Assembly (NCBI GenBank): GCA_036985955.1
Contig: BTQQ01000010.1
Location: forward strand, 1-21,778
Length of the DNA: 21,778 nucleotides
Reading direction: 5' to 3'
From: JAUZQZ01 sp036985955
GTDB lineage: Bacteria; Pseudomonadota; Zetaproteobacteria; Mariprofundales; Mariprofundaceae
Part shown: in pieces, positions 1 to 7,616 of the stretch
Numbering within the stretch: position 1 is the first letter of the stretch
Layout of the letters: every line of letters begins with the position of its first letter
Translations under genes and position numbers: made by a program
Notes under the pieces: generated by a model
What the model saw: only the letters and a program-made list of their open reading frames with translations
The model's database searches: none
What the model was told of the DNA's origin: nothing

Positions 1-757
1 GTTTGATTGCGGAGATGTCCCATGCCCTGAAATCGCCATCCAGTTCCAGCCCAATCACCCATGTTTTGGGGTGCAGGCGATCATCCTTGTTGCGTACCGG
101 GAAATAGATACTGCGGCTTTTGCCGTAATCACCATAGGGATCACGATTGTAATCACGGTAGTAGCCGGTATGACGCGAAAGAACCGTGGTATCCGGGTGC
201 TGTTTGTGCCATGCCTTCCATGAGGTGTGGGTAAGCGGCATCAACTTCAGCGTTTCCCCCATGCGGGGTCCGGCTACGGCCTGCATCATGAGTTGCGACC
301 ATAGTGTTTCCGTTTTTTTGTCGTAGAGCAGTACATCGGACTGATAGAGCAGGCCGGAAACACCGAACTGATCCCTGGTATCGAAAGCCATGCCGCTGCC
401 GCATAAAGGACAGTAAGTGATAACAAACGGTTTCTTTTTGATGCGGTCATTGACGATTTCATGCCAGTTGAGAATACGAACAGGATAGGCGCGTGCATGA
501 CCATTCACCACGATGCCCAGTATGAAATCTTCATCATTCAGCCATGTATCACCGAGAGCGCCAGGCTCCACCTTGGGAAAGGTCAGGGCAGGGATACCAT
601 CCTTGGGTGGTCCGCCGGAGAGGATGTCTTCCTGTGGAATCAGGGATGGTTTGAGTGTGAATCCGGAAAGCAACAGAAACACCATCGGTACTGACACCAT
701 ACGCATCCACGAAAAATGGTAGTGACGTAGTATTGAAAAAGAAGTCTTGTGCATCAT
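1..757 (-). CDS. DUF3179 domain protein, C-terminus beyond the window
   Basis: The reading frame is open to the left edge, so about 252 N-terminal residues are visible and the stop lies outside. The frame reads GGPPKDGIPAL, then RAYPVRILNWHEIVND, then VITYCPLCGSGMAFD, then GLLYQSDVLLYDKKT, then LWSQLMMQAVAGPRMGE, then RDYNRDPYGDYG. This series matches the DUF3179 family, whose biochemical role is not established. The conserved CPLCGSG motif gives two cysteines. The N-terminus is a hydrophobic stretch (MRMVSVPMVFLLLSGF) that looks like an export signal. I chose the ATG at 757 because an in-frame stop lies just upstream; 754 and a later Met (about 706) are alternatives, and the AAGG just before is poorly spaced for 757. 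The gene begins about 40 bp after the map stop on the same strand, so cotranscription is likely. Confidence 0.85.
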   Translation of the reverse strand, partial: MMHKTSFSILRHYHFSWMRMVSVPMVFLLLSGFTLKPSLIPQEDILSGGPPKDGIPALTFPKVEPGALGDTWLNDEDFILGIVVNGHARAYPVRILNWHEIVNDRIKKKPFVITYCPLCGSGMAFDTRDQFGVSGLLYQSDVLLYDKKTETLWSQLMMQAVAGPRMGETLKLMPLTHTSWKAWHKQHPDTTVLSRHTGYYRDYNRDPYGDYGKSRSIYFPVRNKDDRLHPKTWVIGLELDGDFRAWDISAIK

Positions 758-797
758 GCCTTAGAGGTCGCTCACGCCAGCATTGCGTTACAAGCCT

Positions 798-1577
798 TTA
801 TGCTTCCGGAAAGGTCAGAATCTCCACGCCGGTTTCAGTGATGGCCAACGTATGCTCGAACTGGGCGGACAGTGATTTGTCACGTGTCACCACCGTCCAG
901 CCGTCTCTCAGCAGCTTTACGCCCGGCTTGCCCAGATTCACCATGGGCTCGATAGTGAACACCATACCGGGTTTGATGGCAGCCCCGGTTCCTGGGTTCC
1001 CATAGTGCAACACCTGCGGGTCTTCATGGAACTCGCGGCCAATTCCGTGACCGCAGTATTCCCGTACAACAGAGCATTTCTCGGATTCCACATAGCTCTG
1101 GATGGCATGGCCGATATCACCCAACGTGGCACCGGGGCGGGTGGCAGCAATACCGATTTCCAATGCTTTTCGGGAAATTTCGGTAATTTTCCTTCCTTTA
1201 ACCGTTGGATTGCCGACATAGAATGTCTTGCTGGTATCGCCGTGAAAGCCGTTCAGAAAGCTGGTGACATCGACATTAATGATGTCGCCGTCCTTCAGTT
1301 TCTTCGGTCCCGGAATACCGTGACAAACCACATGATTGACCGACGTACAGACTGATTTGGGGAATCCATGGTAGTTCAAGGGTGATGGAATCGCACCATG
1401 CTTGATGGTGTAGTCGTGCACCAGTGTATTGATTTCATCGGTAGTCACACCGGGCCTGATATGTTTTTCGATCATCACCAGCGTGGCTGCCGCCAGGCGG
1501 CATGCAGGCCGCATCCGTTCGATTTCTTCAGGGGTTTTGATGCGAATCATGCGATGAATGCTTGATGTGCAACCCAT
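798..1577 (-). CDS. map: Methionine aminopeptidase, type I
   Basis: Removes the initiator methionine from nascent proteins in the cytoplasm. About 259 residues, close to the 264 of the E. coli enzyme. All five metal ligands are visible, numbering from the chosen start: D103 and D114 (NVDVTSFLNGFHGDTSK), H177 (GHGIGREFHEDP), E210 (FTIEPM) and E241 (QFEHT), plus the substrate-binding His at 86 (VCHGIPG). Start choice: an AAGGG lies 9 nt before the ATG at 1577, which favours it. The family usually begins near MIRIKTPEEIERMR, which would be an ATG at 1550 without a visible ribosome site. A TTG at 1586 is also in frame. DUF3179 follows downstream; aat diverges upstream across a palindrome-rich spacer. 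Confidence 0.96.
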   Translation of the reverse strand: MGCTSSIHRMIRIKTPEEIERMRPACRLAAATLVMIEKHIRPGVTTDEINTLVHDYTIKHGAIPSPLNYHGFPKSVCTSVNHVVCHGIPGPKKLKDGDIINVDVTSFLNGFHGDTSKTFYVGNPTVKGRKITEISRKALEIGIAATRPGATLGDIGHAIQSYVESEKCSVVREYCGHGIGREFHEDPQVLHYGNPGTGAAIKPGMVFTIEPMVNLGKPGVKLLRDGWTVVTRDKSLSAQFEHTLAITETGVEILTFPEA

Positions 1578-1598
1578 GGATTGCAACCCTTGGAAATT

Positions 1599-1740
1599 AT
1601 GAGTGACAAAGTCGTAAAAAGTCCATCCATGGCCTTTCTACTCCAGGGAAAGTGAAAAGTGTGATTTTCACTTTCCTTACAAGTCAATGACTTGCGCACC
1701 CGTCCATGGGCGCGATGATGACTTTGAAAAAAGTCATCAT
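1599..1740. repeat. Palindrome-rich intergenic element between map and aat
   Basis: Three separate dyads are packed here. The first is a perfect 12-bp stem (GGAAAGTGAAAA at 1647-1658 with its complement at 1665-1676, loop 6 nt). The second is CAAGTCAATGACTTG at 1680-1694, a 7-bp palindrome with one central base. The third is an 11-bp perfect stem (1715-1725 with 1730-1740) closing a GAAA loop. The flanks of the region are also loosely inverted with respect to each other, each containing AAAGTC and CCATGG. The two divergent genes rule out simple termination between them. The arrangement suggests a small non-autonomous repeat of the REP/MITE kind or a regulatory region. I cannot tell whether it recurs elsewhere in the genome. 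Confidence 0.55.
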
Positions 1741-2353
1741 GATTGAATTTCCCGATCCCGAGAAGGCTGATGCCAATGGCCTGTTGGCCACAGGGGGTGA
1801 TCTTGCGCCTGAAACGCTGATAGCTGCCTATCGCAAGGGGATTTTCCCCTGGTATGAGGCTGGAGGCCCCATTCTCTGGTGGAGTCCCGATCCCCGTATG
1901 GTGCTGTTTCCGGATGATTTTCATTGCTCGCGCAGGCTCGCCCGGCGCATACGGCAAGGGCGCTTCCGTATCAGTGAAAACACGGCGTTTGACGATGTGA
2001 TGCGCGCGTGCACGACGCGAGAGGAAGGGTCATGGATTACGCCCGGGATGATTGCGGCCTATACGCGTCTGTTTGAGTTGGGGCATGCCCGTTCAGTTGA
2101 AGTATGGGAAGGTGATACGCTTGCCGGCGGATTATACGGAATAAATATAGGGCGGGCCTTTTTTGCCGAATCCATGTTTCACACGCGCACGGATACCTCC
2201 AAAATGGCAGTGGCTTACCTGGTTGAAAAGGCACAGCAAAACGGCTGGATATTTATTGATTGCCAGTTTTATACCGAGCATCTGGCAAGTCTTGGGGCAA
2301 TCGAAATACCGAGAAACGAGTTTCTTCATCTGCTTGACCGGGCATTAACATAA
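1739..2353 (+). CDS. aat: Leucyl/phenylalanyl-tRNA--protein transferase
   Basis: Transfers Leu or Phe from tRNA to proteins with N-terminal Arg or Lys, creating N-degrons read by ClpS. The 204-residue product shows the family blocks: NGLLATGGDLAPETL near residue 20, YRKGIFPWY, GPILWWSPDPRMVLFP, EEGSWITPGMIAAY, AFFAESMFHTRTDTSK, and IDCQFYTEHLASLGA near the C-terminus. It is shorter than the 234-residue E. coli enzyme at both ends. In-frame starts also exist at 1706, 1715 and 1718. I prefer 1739 because MIEFPDPEK fits where family homology begins, but no ribosome site precedes it and this ATG partly overlaps the 3' arm of the hairpin at 1715-1740. clpS and clpA, the downstream partners, lie elsewhere in this window. 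Confidence 0.94.
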   Translation: MIEFPDPEKADANGLLATGGDLAPETLIAAYRKGIFPWYEAGGPILWWSPDPRMVLFPDDFHCSRRLARRIRQGRFRISENTAFDDVMRACTTREEGSWITPGMIAAYTRLFELGHARSVEVWEGDTLAGGLYGINIGRAFFAESMFHTRTDTSKMAVAYLVEKAQQNGWIFIDCQFYTEHLASLGAIEIPRNEFLHLLDRALT

Positions 2354-2380
2354 AAAGCCGCCGGAATTTCTCCCGGCGGC
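2351..2380 (-). terminator. Intrinsic terminator for the rlmN-dapF run
   Basis: A GC-rich stem (GCCGCCGG at 2357-2364 paired with CCGGCGGC at 2373-2380, 8-nt loop) is followed on the minus strand by TTTTT at 2356-2352. The T tract is only on the minus strand, so it ends leftward transcription from dapF. The plus-strand side lacks Ts, so it would serve aat poorly. The tract overlaps the aat stop codon. Confidence 0.8.
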
Positions 2381-2404
2381 CAGTCTAAGCGTGCAACAAT
2401 CAGG

Positions 2405-2503
2405 TTAGTGGTGTTTCACCTTGTACTGAACGTTGCCAAACATCACATGGAAGAACGGCTGACCGAACATCTTGCTTTCAGACAGCAGCGCTACGCTTGG
2501 ATT
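2405..2503 (-). pseudogene. Orphan C-terminal gene tail downstream of dapF
   Basis: An open frame of 32 codons plus TAA on the minus strand has an in-frame stop (2506-2504) directly before it, so it has no usable upstream start apart from internal ATGs. It contains KMFGQPFFHVMFGNVQYK and ends KHH. The sequence looks like real coding sequence (aromatic residues, plausible codons) and ends 25 bp before the terminator, as a last operon gene would. I do not recognise the parent protein. The stretch immediately upstream (2507-2520) reads AGGGCCTGTTCACA on the minus strand, resembling the ends of the MITE at 9613-9937, so the 5' part may have been lost in an element-related rearrangement. It could also be chance. 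Confidence 0.35.
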
Positions 2504-2528
2504 TTATGTGAACAGGCCCTTGTTGTGG

Positions 2529-3230
2529 TTAACCATATTCGCCAGTAAATACGCGCGAAACCGGGCCTTCCAGTATGATTGAATCAGGGGTTCCGGATAC
2601 AACGACATCGCCGCCGGGCATGTGAATGGTTTGCGGACGGGTGTGCTCTTCCGTGTTCCAGATTGCAGCAGCGACGGCACAGGCACCGCTGCCGCAGGAG
2701 GGTGTATGGCCGACGCCGCGTTCGATAATGTCCACGTAGACATCGTCACCAATCTGTCCGCTGATGATTTCGATATTACGATCTTCAGGAAATTCTTCCG
2801 TAGCCTCGAAAAAAATACGGTGCGGATTGCCGATTTCAACATCCACATGGCTGTCCGTGCGGTCCGTTACGGTTGCAGCGCCCATGTGAACACGAATTCG
2901 GTCATTGTTCTTTTCCGCCCGGACAATGCGGTCGATGATCCTTATGGACAGGGTAGATGGGCCTTTATCGAGTAACAGGCTGGCGACACAACGTAAGCCA
3001 TTGCCGCAATTTCCGGCTTCAGAACCATCGTTATTGAAAATACGCAGTTGAATATCGGCTTTGTCATCGGGGAAAATAGCCAGGAGTTGATCGCAGCCAA
3101 TGCCATAACGGCGTTCGGAAATCCCGCGAACAAATTCGCGGGTTAACTCAGGCAGCTTGCTGGTACGACCGTCCAGAATCACGAAATCGTTTCCCTGAGC
3201 CTGCATTTTGGTGAACGGAAGCGGGCTCAT
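2529..3230 (-). CDS. dapF: Diaminopimelate epimerase, unusually compact
   Basis: Converts LL- to meso-diaminopimelate for lysine and peptidoglycan synthesis. The two catalytic cysteines are present as C75 (NNDGSEAGNCGNG) and C179 (HTPSCGSGAC). The substrate-binding residues known from Haemophilus DapF also map: N14, N66, N135 (IGNPH), N152 (FPEDRNIE) and E170-R171 (IIERG). The protein has only 233 residues against about 274 for E. coli. The two cysteines are 104 residues apart instead of 144, with the loss split between two internal stretches. The usual GET after ERG is GHT here. The start ATG overlaps the queF stop as ATGA, indicating translational coupling. It is the last complete gene of the leftward run. 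Confidence 0.93.
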   Translation of the reverse strand: MSPLPFTKMQAQGNDFVILDGRTSKLPELTREFVRGISERRYGIGCDQLLAIFPDDKADIQLRIFNNDGSEAGNCGNGLRCVASLLLDKGPSTLSIRIIDRIVRAEKNNDRIRVHMGAATVTDRTDSHVDVEIGNPHRIFFEATEEFPEDRNIEIISGQIGDDVYVDIIERGVGHTPSCGSGACAVAAAIWNTEEHTRPQTIHMPGGDVVVSGTPDSIILEGPVSRVFTGEYG

Positions 3231-3595
3231 GATTTATGTTCTACAACCACGGTTGTATAGATGCCCCCGCGCACATTAAATTCCGCCGTAATTTTCAGGT
3301 AGCGTGGATCAAGCAACGCGATGAGATCACTGGCAATCATGTTGGTAACCTGCTCGTGGAAGTGTCCTTCGTCGCGGAAGCTCCAGTAATAGAGCTTCAA
3401 TGACTTCAACTCGACGCAAAGCCGATCCGGCACATAATCGATCTCTATCTCGGCAAAGTCCGGCTGCCCCGTTTTCGGGCACAGGCAGGTAAACTCCGGG
3501 GAATCAATATGGATGTGATAATCGCGTTCCGGATTCGGATTCAGGAATGTTTCCAGATGTTTTGATGCTATTTGTTTTGATGGGATTTTTGTCAA
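3227..3595 (-). CDS. queF: PreQ0 reductase (7-cyano-7-deazaguanine reductase), type I
   Basis: NADPH-dependent reduction of preQ0 to preQ1 in queuosine biosynthesis. The 122-residue protein is the single-domain form. The catalytic Cys39 and Asp46 lie in TCLCPKTGQPDFAEI with the same 7-residue spacing as Cys55/Asp62 of the Bacillus enzyme. The family signature ELKSLKLYYWSFR follows near residue 62. The start is a TTG at 3595, supported by a GAGG 6 nt upstream, and it lies 1 nt after the dapE stop. Its own stop overlaps the dapF ATG. No preQ1-type aptamer is expected inside this coupled arrangement and none was seen. A later queuosine enzyme, QueG, is encoded at 19831. Confidence 0.95.
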   Translation of the reverse strand: MTKIPSKQIASKHLETFLNPNPERDYHIHIDSPEFTCLCPKTGQPDFAEIEIDYVPDRLCVELKSLKLYYWSFRDEGHFHEQVTNMIASDLIALLDPRYLKITAEFNVRGGIYTTVVVEHKS

Positions 3596-3596
3596 T

Positions 3597-4724
3597 TCAT
3601 GCCTCGAAATGAGTAATAATGTCGGCGTAGATGTCAGTCAGGACTTCCAGTTCACTGATGGCAACACATTCTCCAACCTGATGAATGGTGGAATTCGTGA
3701 GCCCAAGTTCAGCCACGGGTATGCCTGCTGCTGCCAGGAAACGCCCGTCAGAGGTTCCACCGCCGGTATCACGCTTTGTTGTCATGCCGGTCACGCGCTG
3801 TATCGAAGATTCGACAAGATCAAGGAACGGACCATCCGGTGTTGAAAAAACTTCAGCCTGATGCTGAATATCCAGAATGACATTTACGCCATCACAAGCT
3901 TCGAAAATACGCTGCTGGATACCGTCAAAATCAATGCCCGGATTGTACCGGATATCGACAGAGATCGAGCATGTTCCGGGTATGACGTTGATAGCGCCCG
4001 TGCCAGCCTGAATGTTGGTAATCTGGCAGGTGGTGGGCGGAAAGCCGGGTGCAGCCTCGCCCCAGTCAATGCGAGTGATACGATCAAGTACCGGAGCCGC
4101 CAGATGTACGGCATTAACGGCCTCGTGCGGATAGGCTGAATGACCCTGTTTTCCCTCAAATACGGCAGCAACCTGCACCACGCCACGGCGGCCACGGCGT
4201 ATGACATCGCCAACCTGTTCTGAAGACGACGGCTCGCCGACGATGGCTGCGTCGGGGAGCATATCTTTTGCTTGCAAGGCTTCGACAATTCGGATGGTGC
4301 CATCGGTCGATTCCCCTTCTTCATCAGATGTGATGAGTAATTGAATGGAGGGTAGGGGCGCATGTTCTTCAATCAATCGCGCAAGCGCTGCCAACCAGCA
4401 GGCAATGCCGCCCTTCATGTCCTGTGCGCCACGGCCATGTAATATATTCTTCTCCACAACGGCTTCAAAGGGAGGGTGTGGCCATTGTTCGACAGGCCCG
4501 CATGGCACCACATCGGTATGGCCGGCAAAAGCCAGGCATCCTGTTTTTTCACCGTGACGCATATAAATGCTGTTTGTTACATCGCTGGCATTGATACGGG
4601 TTCGGGTGAATCCCAGCGGAGCCAGCACGGACTCAAGATAATCCTGGCAACCGTTGTCCGCGGGTGTAATGGATTGTATCCGAAGCAATTCTACAGCGTG
4701 GTGAAGAGCGGCTGGGTCAGGCAT
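3597..4724 (-). CDS. dapE: Succinyl-diaminopimelate desuccinylase
   Basis: Zinc peptidase-family (M20) enzyme that removes succinate from N-succinyl-LL-diaminopimelate, giving the substrate of DapF. At 375 residues it matches the E. coli length. The visible metal and catalytic residues are H69 and D71 (FAGHTDVVP), D102 (GRGAQDMKGG), E135-E136 (ITSDEEGES), E164 (IVGEPSS) and H348 (STIHQVGE). It begins at ATG 4724, about 50 bp after the PilZ gene, with no strong ribosome site. queF begins 1 nt after its stop. Placing dapE and dapF around queF in one coupled unit puts two DAP-pathway steps under common control. Confidence 0.97.
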   Translation of the reverse strand: MPDPAALHHAVELLRIQSITPADNGCQDYLESVLAPLGFTRTRINASDVTNSIYMRHGEKTGCLAFAGHTDVVPCGPVEQWPHPPFEAVVEKNILHGRGAQDMKGGIACWLAALARLIEEHAPLPSIQLLITSDEEGESTDGTIRIVEALQAKDMLPDAAIVGEPSSSEQVGDVIRRGRRGVVQVAAVFEGKQGHSAYPHEAVNAVHLAAPVLDRITRIDWGEAAPGFPPTTCQITNIQAGTGAINVIPGTCSISVDIRYNPGIDFDGIQQRIFEACDGVNVILDIQHQAEVFSTPDGPFLDLVESSIQRVTGMTTKRDTGGGTSDGRFLAAAGIPVAELGLTNSTIHQVGECVAISELEVLTDIYADIITHFEA

Positions 4725-4773
4725 GACGGTAGCTTAACATTCCGTGAGAGCTATGAGAATTGGAACAGTTCTT

Positions 4774-5823
4774 TCATGAATGCATGAGACAATCGGGAGT
4801 GCCACGTATGTGCAAGCGCCCAAGCACTTCTTTTTGCCGCAAGGCGACTTCATGCTGCAGCTTCTGCATGCCGACATGGTCCGTGCTTAACTCCAGCCCC
4901 AGCCTTGCATTTCCGGAGTCCACCTCTGATTTCCATCGAATCACGCCTTTGAATTCGAAAGCTGTTTGCCTTACCTGAAAGTTGCAGTGCAACATATCCC
5001 CAACTTTTCCCGGCAAGCGATCCTTAGCCGTAATACCCAGCCCTGTAGCAGAAAAATCCCGCATATTCACATCCCATTTCGGACCATGCGCTCGTTTCAC
5101 GATAGCTGTTTGATGCTCCGCGCACAGGACGCGAATATGTTGTCTGCGTTCCCTGGCAATTTCGAGTATTCCAGCATTCTTCCAATGTACGGCATGACGA
5201 TTCGCACTCTCAACAGCCATGCGCAGACATAATTTACTGTTGGGTAACCGGACATGCGCGTAACACTGATGCTCTCCCGCAGCTATCACCAGGGCGAGTT
5301 CCCTGGTGCGGTTCACGCTGATGCTATCGTCACGTACATCGCGTATATCGGCATTGGCGATAACAGGCATTTCATCGAAATAATTGTAAAATTCGATACA
5401 TCCGGCCTTGAGCCATGTGTTACGTGCCTTGCTCAGCATCAGGGCTTGTCCTTCATCCACGAGTTGGGATCGGAGCGCATCAAACTGCTGATCCCAGTGC
5501 TGCGCAATGGCATGAATCAGGGATGTCTGCATGCGATCAAAGTGCAGTAATATCTTTCGTATTTCCTCGCATAGCTGATATGTTTCCATTGAGGAAACAG
5601 CAGACACCCGATCCTGTAGAATGACATTCCGCCCGTGCATCAATGCAGTCTGTAATTTAGTGGCGGAGCATCCATCATCAAGCAGGCCTGCAATAATTTT
5701 CAGAGATGATTGTCTGGAAGGAGATGCCAGCAATCCGGCAAGATATTGAATACTTACATCGGAAACCCCGGGTAAGGTTTTTGTAAGCATTGCTTCAATG
5801 GTATCCGTCAGTTTGCTGTTCAT
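4774..5823 (-). CDS. PilZ-domain protein with unrecognised N-terminal region
   Basis: About 349 residues. The C-terminal third (roughly 222-330) is a PilZ domain with both c-di-GMP contact motifs: RxxxR (R227 to R231, in ERRQHIR) and DxSxxG (D256, S258, G261, in MRDFSATGLGI). It should therefore bind c-di-GMP. The first 220 residues are predicted helical and soluble, with no signal peptide or membrane segment, and I do not recognise them; no GGDEF or EAL motif is seen. Start choice is uncertain: ATG 5823 (MNSKLTDTIEAML) and GTG 5847 are in frame and neither has a convincing ribosome site. It lies about 80 bp downstream of rodZ and 50 bp upstream of dapE, so it may tie wall or shape functions to c-di-GMP, which is inference only. 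Confidence 0.85.
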   Translation of the reverse strand: MNSKLTDTIEAMLTKTLPGVSDVSIQYLAGLLASPSRQSSLKIIAGLLDDGCSATKLQTALMHGRNVILQDRVSAVSSMETYQLCEEIRKILLHFDRMQTSLIHAIAQHWDQQFDALRSQLVDEGQALMLSKARNTWLKAGCIEFYNYFDEMPVIANADIRDVRDDSISVNRTRELALVIAAGEHQCYAHVRLPNSKLCLRMAVESANRHAVHWKNAGILEIARERRQHIRVLCAEHQTAIVKRAHGPKWDVNMRDFSATGLGITAKDRLPGKVGDMLHCNFQVRQTAFEFKGVIRWKSEVDSGNARLGLELSTDHVGMQKLQHEVALRQKEVLGRLHIRGTPDCLMHS

Positions 5824-5901
5824 ATCAGGGGGTTTTGCAAGAGGCACATAAAAGACGCACTACGCTACCCATGGCAAAGCTGGCGCAAACGGGTATCCGC
5901 A

Positions 5902-6846
5902 TTAATTGTTGTGACCTGGTACTTCTATCCTGAAATCACGTAAGACCTTTTCCGGCGCGCCCAGTGTGCCGGCCGCGGCATAAAGTGTGCCATCTACTTC
6001 AATTTGCAGCGCTGCGGCATTACCACATGTTACCGACAGAAACGGAGCGCTGCTTTCAAGCCGCAGGCTTTGCCCCGGATGCAACAAGGCCTCTTTCAGC
6101 AGTGTGCCGGAAGGATCATGCACCTGTAGCCATGCGGATGCATCGATAGCCGTCAGGCGGTAGTGATGTGTTTTAAACACCTTTTCAGGAAGCGCCGCAG
6201 GTGGGGAAGCTCCCGCCTCATTATCCGTTTGAGACAACGACAACGCTTCGACATTTGTGCTGACAGGAGGTTTGCCGGAGTCTGATAATGCATCAGGTGG
6301 TTGTGCAGCAGGGGTTATATTCCTCTTTTCCATCTCTTTCGAAGCAGTTTTTTCAGTTGCTGGCGGGCTTGTATTAGTGGAAGGAGCTTCCGGTGGAGGC
6401 GTGTCCTTCTCACCACTTCCCACGACATTGAACAGGATCAAAAGCAGCACGAAGAGAATGCCTGCAGCCATGGCCCACATTTTATTGGGTGCGATAGGCG
6501 GGTCGGGCATGGTGAAGGGTTTGGTAAGCTGATAACTCCCGGATTTCAGCGCTTCGATATCTTCATGGAAGTTTTCACCGAGGAGAGCGGCATACTGACG
6601 CAGGAAACCAAGCACATAGACTTCCTCAGGCAGGTTGCTCCAGTCGCCGTCTTCCAGTCCTTTTAAATAGGCTTCACGAATACGCAGTCTTGAAGATACT
6701 TCCGCAATCGTTATTTCTCTGCGTTCGCGGGCAGTTTGTAGCTGTTGTCCCAGCCGGACCTGAATTTGTCTCTTCAGATCATCAGCGGGGGACTCTTTTT
6801 CCCCTTGCTCCACTTCTGTCAGGTCGGGAGGAAATGAATCGGTCAT
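5902..6846 (-). CDS. rodZ: RodZ-like cytoskeletal/HTH membrane protein
   Basis: Bitopic inner-membrane protein that links MreB to the wall elongation machinery. Of its 314 residues, 32-90 form the N-terminal helix-turn-helix domain (LGQQLQTARERREITIAEVS, then NLPEEVYVLGFLRQYA). A membrane span lies at about 123-143 (MWAMAAGILFVLLLILFNVV), then a Pro/Ser/Thr-rich periplasmic linker to about 225. The C-terminal DUF4115-type domain (WLQVHDPSGTLL, then PFLSVTCGNAAALQIEVDG) closes the protein. The ATG overlaps the stop of the upstream TPR gene as ATGA. In many gammaproteobacteria the order is rlmN-pilW-rodZ-ispG; here a PilZ gene follows instead of ispG. Confidence 0.93.
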   Translation of the reverse strand: MTDSFPPDLTEVEQGEKESPADDLKRQIQVRLGQQLQTARERREITIAEVSSRLRIREAYLKGLEDGDWSNLPEEVYVLGFLRQYAALLGENFHEDIEALKSGSYQLTKPFTMPDPPIAPNKMWAMAAGILFVLLLILFNVVGSGEKDTPPPEAPSTNTSPPATEKTASKEMEKRNITPAAQPPDALSDSGKPPVSTNVEALSLSQTDNEAGASPPAALPEKVFKTHHYRLTAIDASAWLQVHDPSGTLLKEALLHPGQSLRLESSAPFLSVTCGNAAALQIEVDGTLYAAAGTLGAPEKVLRDFRIEVPGHNN

Positions 6847-7616
6847 AGGTCTGATAGCCTCTTGATTTCTTCTTCAGCCCATGCCTTGTTTAAAGGATCG
6901 GATGTAAGTCTATGGAAATGTTCCAGTTGTTTCCGGACCCCTGAGACATTTCCTTCCTTGCGAAGCAGATACAGCAACCCTTCAAGTGCCTGCCGGTTGC
7001 CGGGTTTGTCCCGCAAGATGGTTTCATAGAGGGCTTTGGCATAAGTGATGCGTTTGTAACGTACATAGGCCTGGGCTTCCCGGATGCGGGATGTTTCCTG
7101 AAAACGGTTGAGAATTCGGGCCTGACGGTAGGCCGCAATGGCTTCATTGAAGCGATCCTGAAGCAGCAAGGCGTCGCCAAGATTGATGTAGGCGATATCC
7201 GGATGGCGGTAGCGGGGGTTGTCCAGAGCCTTGCGAAAATATTTCTCGGCAGCGTTTGGCTTGTTCATTCGCAGCATCAGTCCGCCATAATTGTTGTAGG
7301 TGGCCGGAGATGGATCATGCTTGATCGCCCGGCGATAGTAAGCATTGGCCTTGTCCAGATTGCCACGCAATTGCCAGGCGTAACCGAGCGCACCCAGCAC
7401 ATCGGAACGATTCGGGTTCAGACTCTCGGCGTGCAGCAATTCTTTAAAAGCCTTGGGCATGTTTCCTTTGCTCAGGGCATCTATGCCAAGTCGATAATGG
7501 GTGTCCACGCGCTTGGCCTGAAGTTCCGGACTCACTGAAGGGGACATCGTTGAACATGCGGAAAGTGCAACCGTGATGGATAGTAATATGATATGAAGCC
7601 ATGTGTTCTTTAACAT
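6843..7616 (-). CDS. PilW/PilF-like TPR lipoprotein
   Basis: Probable outer-membrane lipoprotein related to the type IV pilus pilotin PilW/PilF. Residues 1-21 are a lipoprotein signal peptide with lipobox LSAC and lipidated Cys21. Several TPR units follow from about residue 38 to 250, for example HYRLGIDALSKGNMPKAFKE, ALGYAWQLRGNLDKANAYYR, NYGGLMLRMNKPNAAEKYF and INLGDALLLQDRFNEAIAAY. The 257-residue length suits the family. The start ATG at 7616 shares one base with the mtnP stop (TGATG); a GTG at 7619 is in frame just before it. The position between rlmN/mtnP and rodZ supports the assignment. No other pilus gene is in the window, so a pilus role is inferred from family and synteny. Confidence 0.88.
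   Translation of the reverse strand: MLKNTWLHIILLSITVALSACSTMSPSVSPELQAKRVDTHYRLGIDALSKGNMPKAFKELLHAESLNPNRSDVLGALGYAWQLRGNLDKANAYYRRAIKHDPSPATYNNYGGLMLRMNKPNAAEKYFRKALDNPRYRHPDIAYINLGDALLLQDRFNEAIAAYRQARILNRFQETSRIREAQAYVRYKRITYAKALYETILRDKPGNRQALEGLLYLLRKEGNVSGVRKQLEHFHRLTSDPLNKAWAEEEIKRLSDL

Noticed and set aside
153..504. Two short minus-strand frames at the left end
   Set aside because: The frame that carries the DUF3179 motifs is a different one that stays open to the window edge.
1647..1676. 12-bp hairpin considered as a transcription terminator
   Set aside because: It lies between divergent starts, where no transcript needs to end, and no T run follows on either strand.
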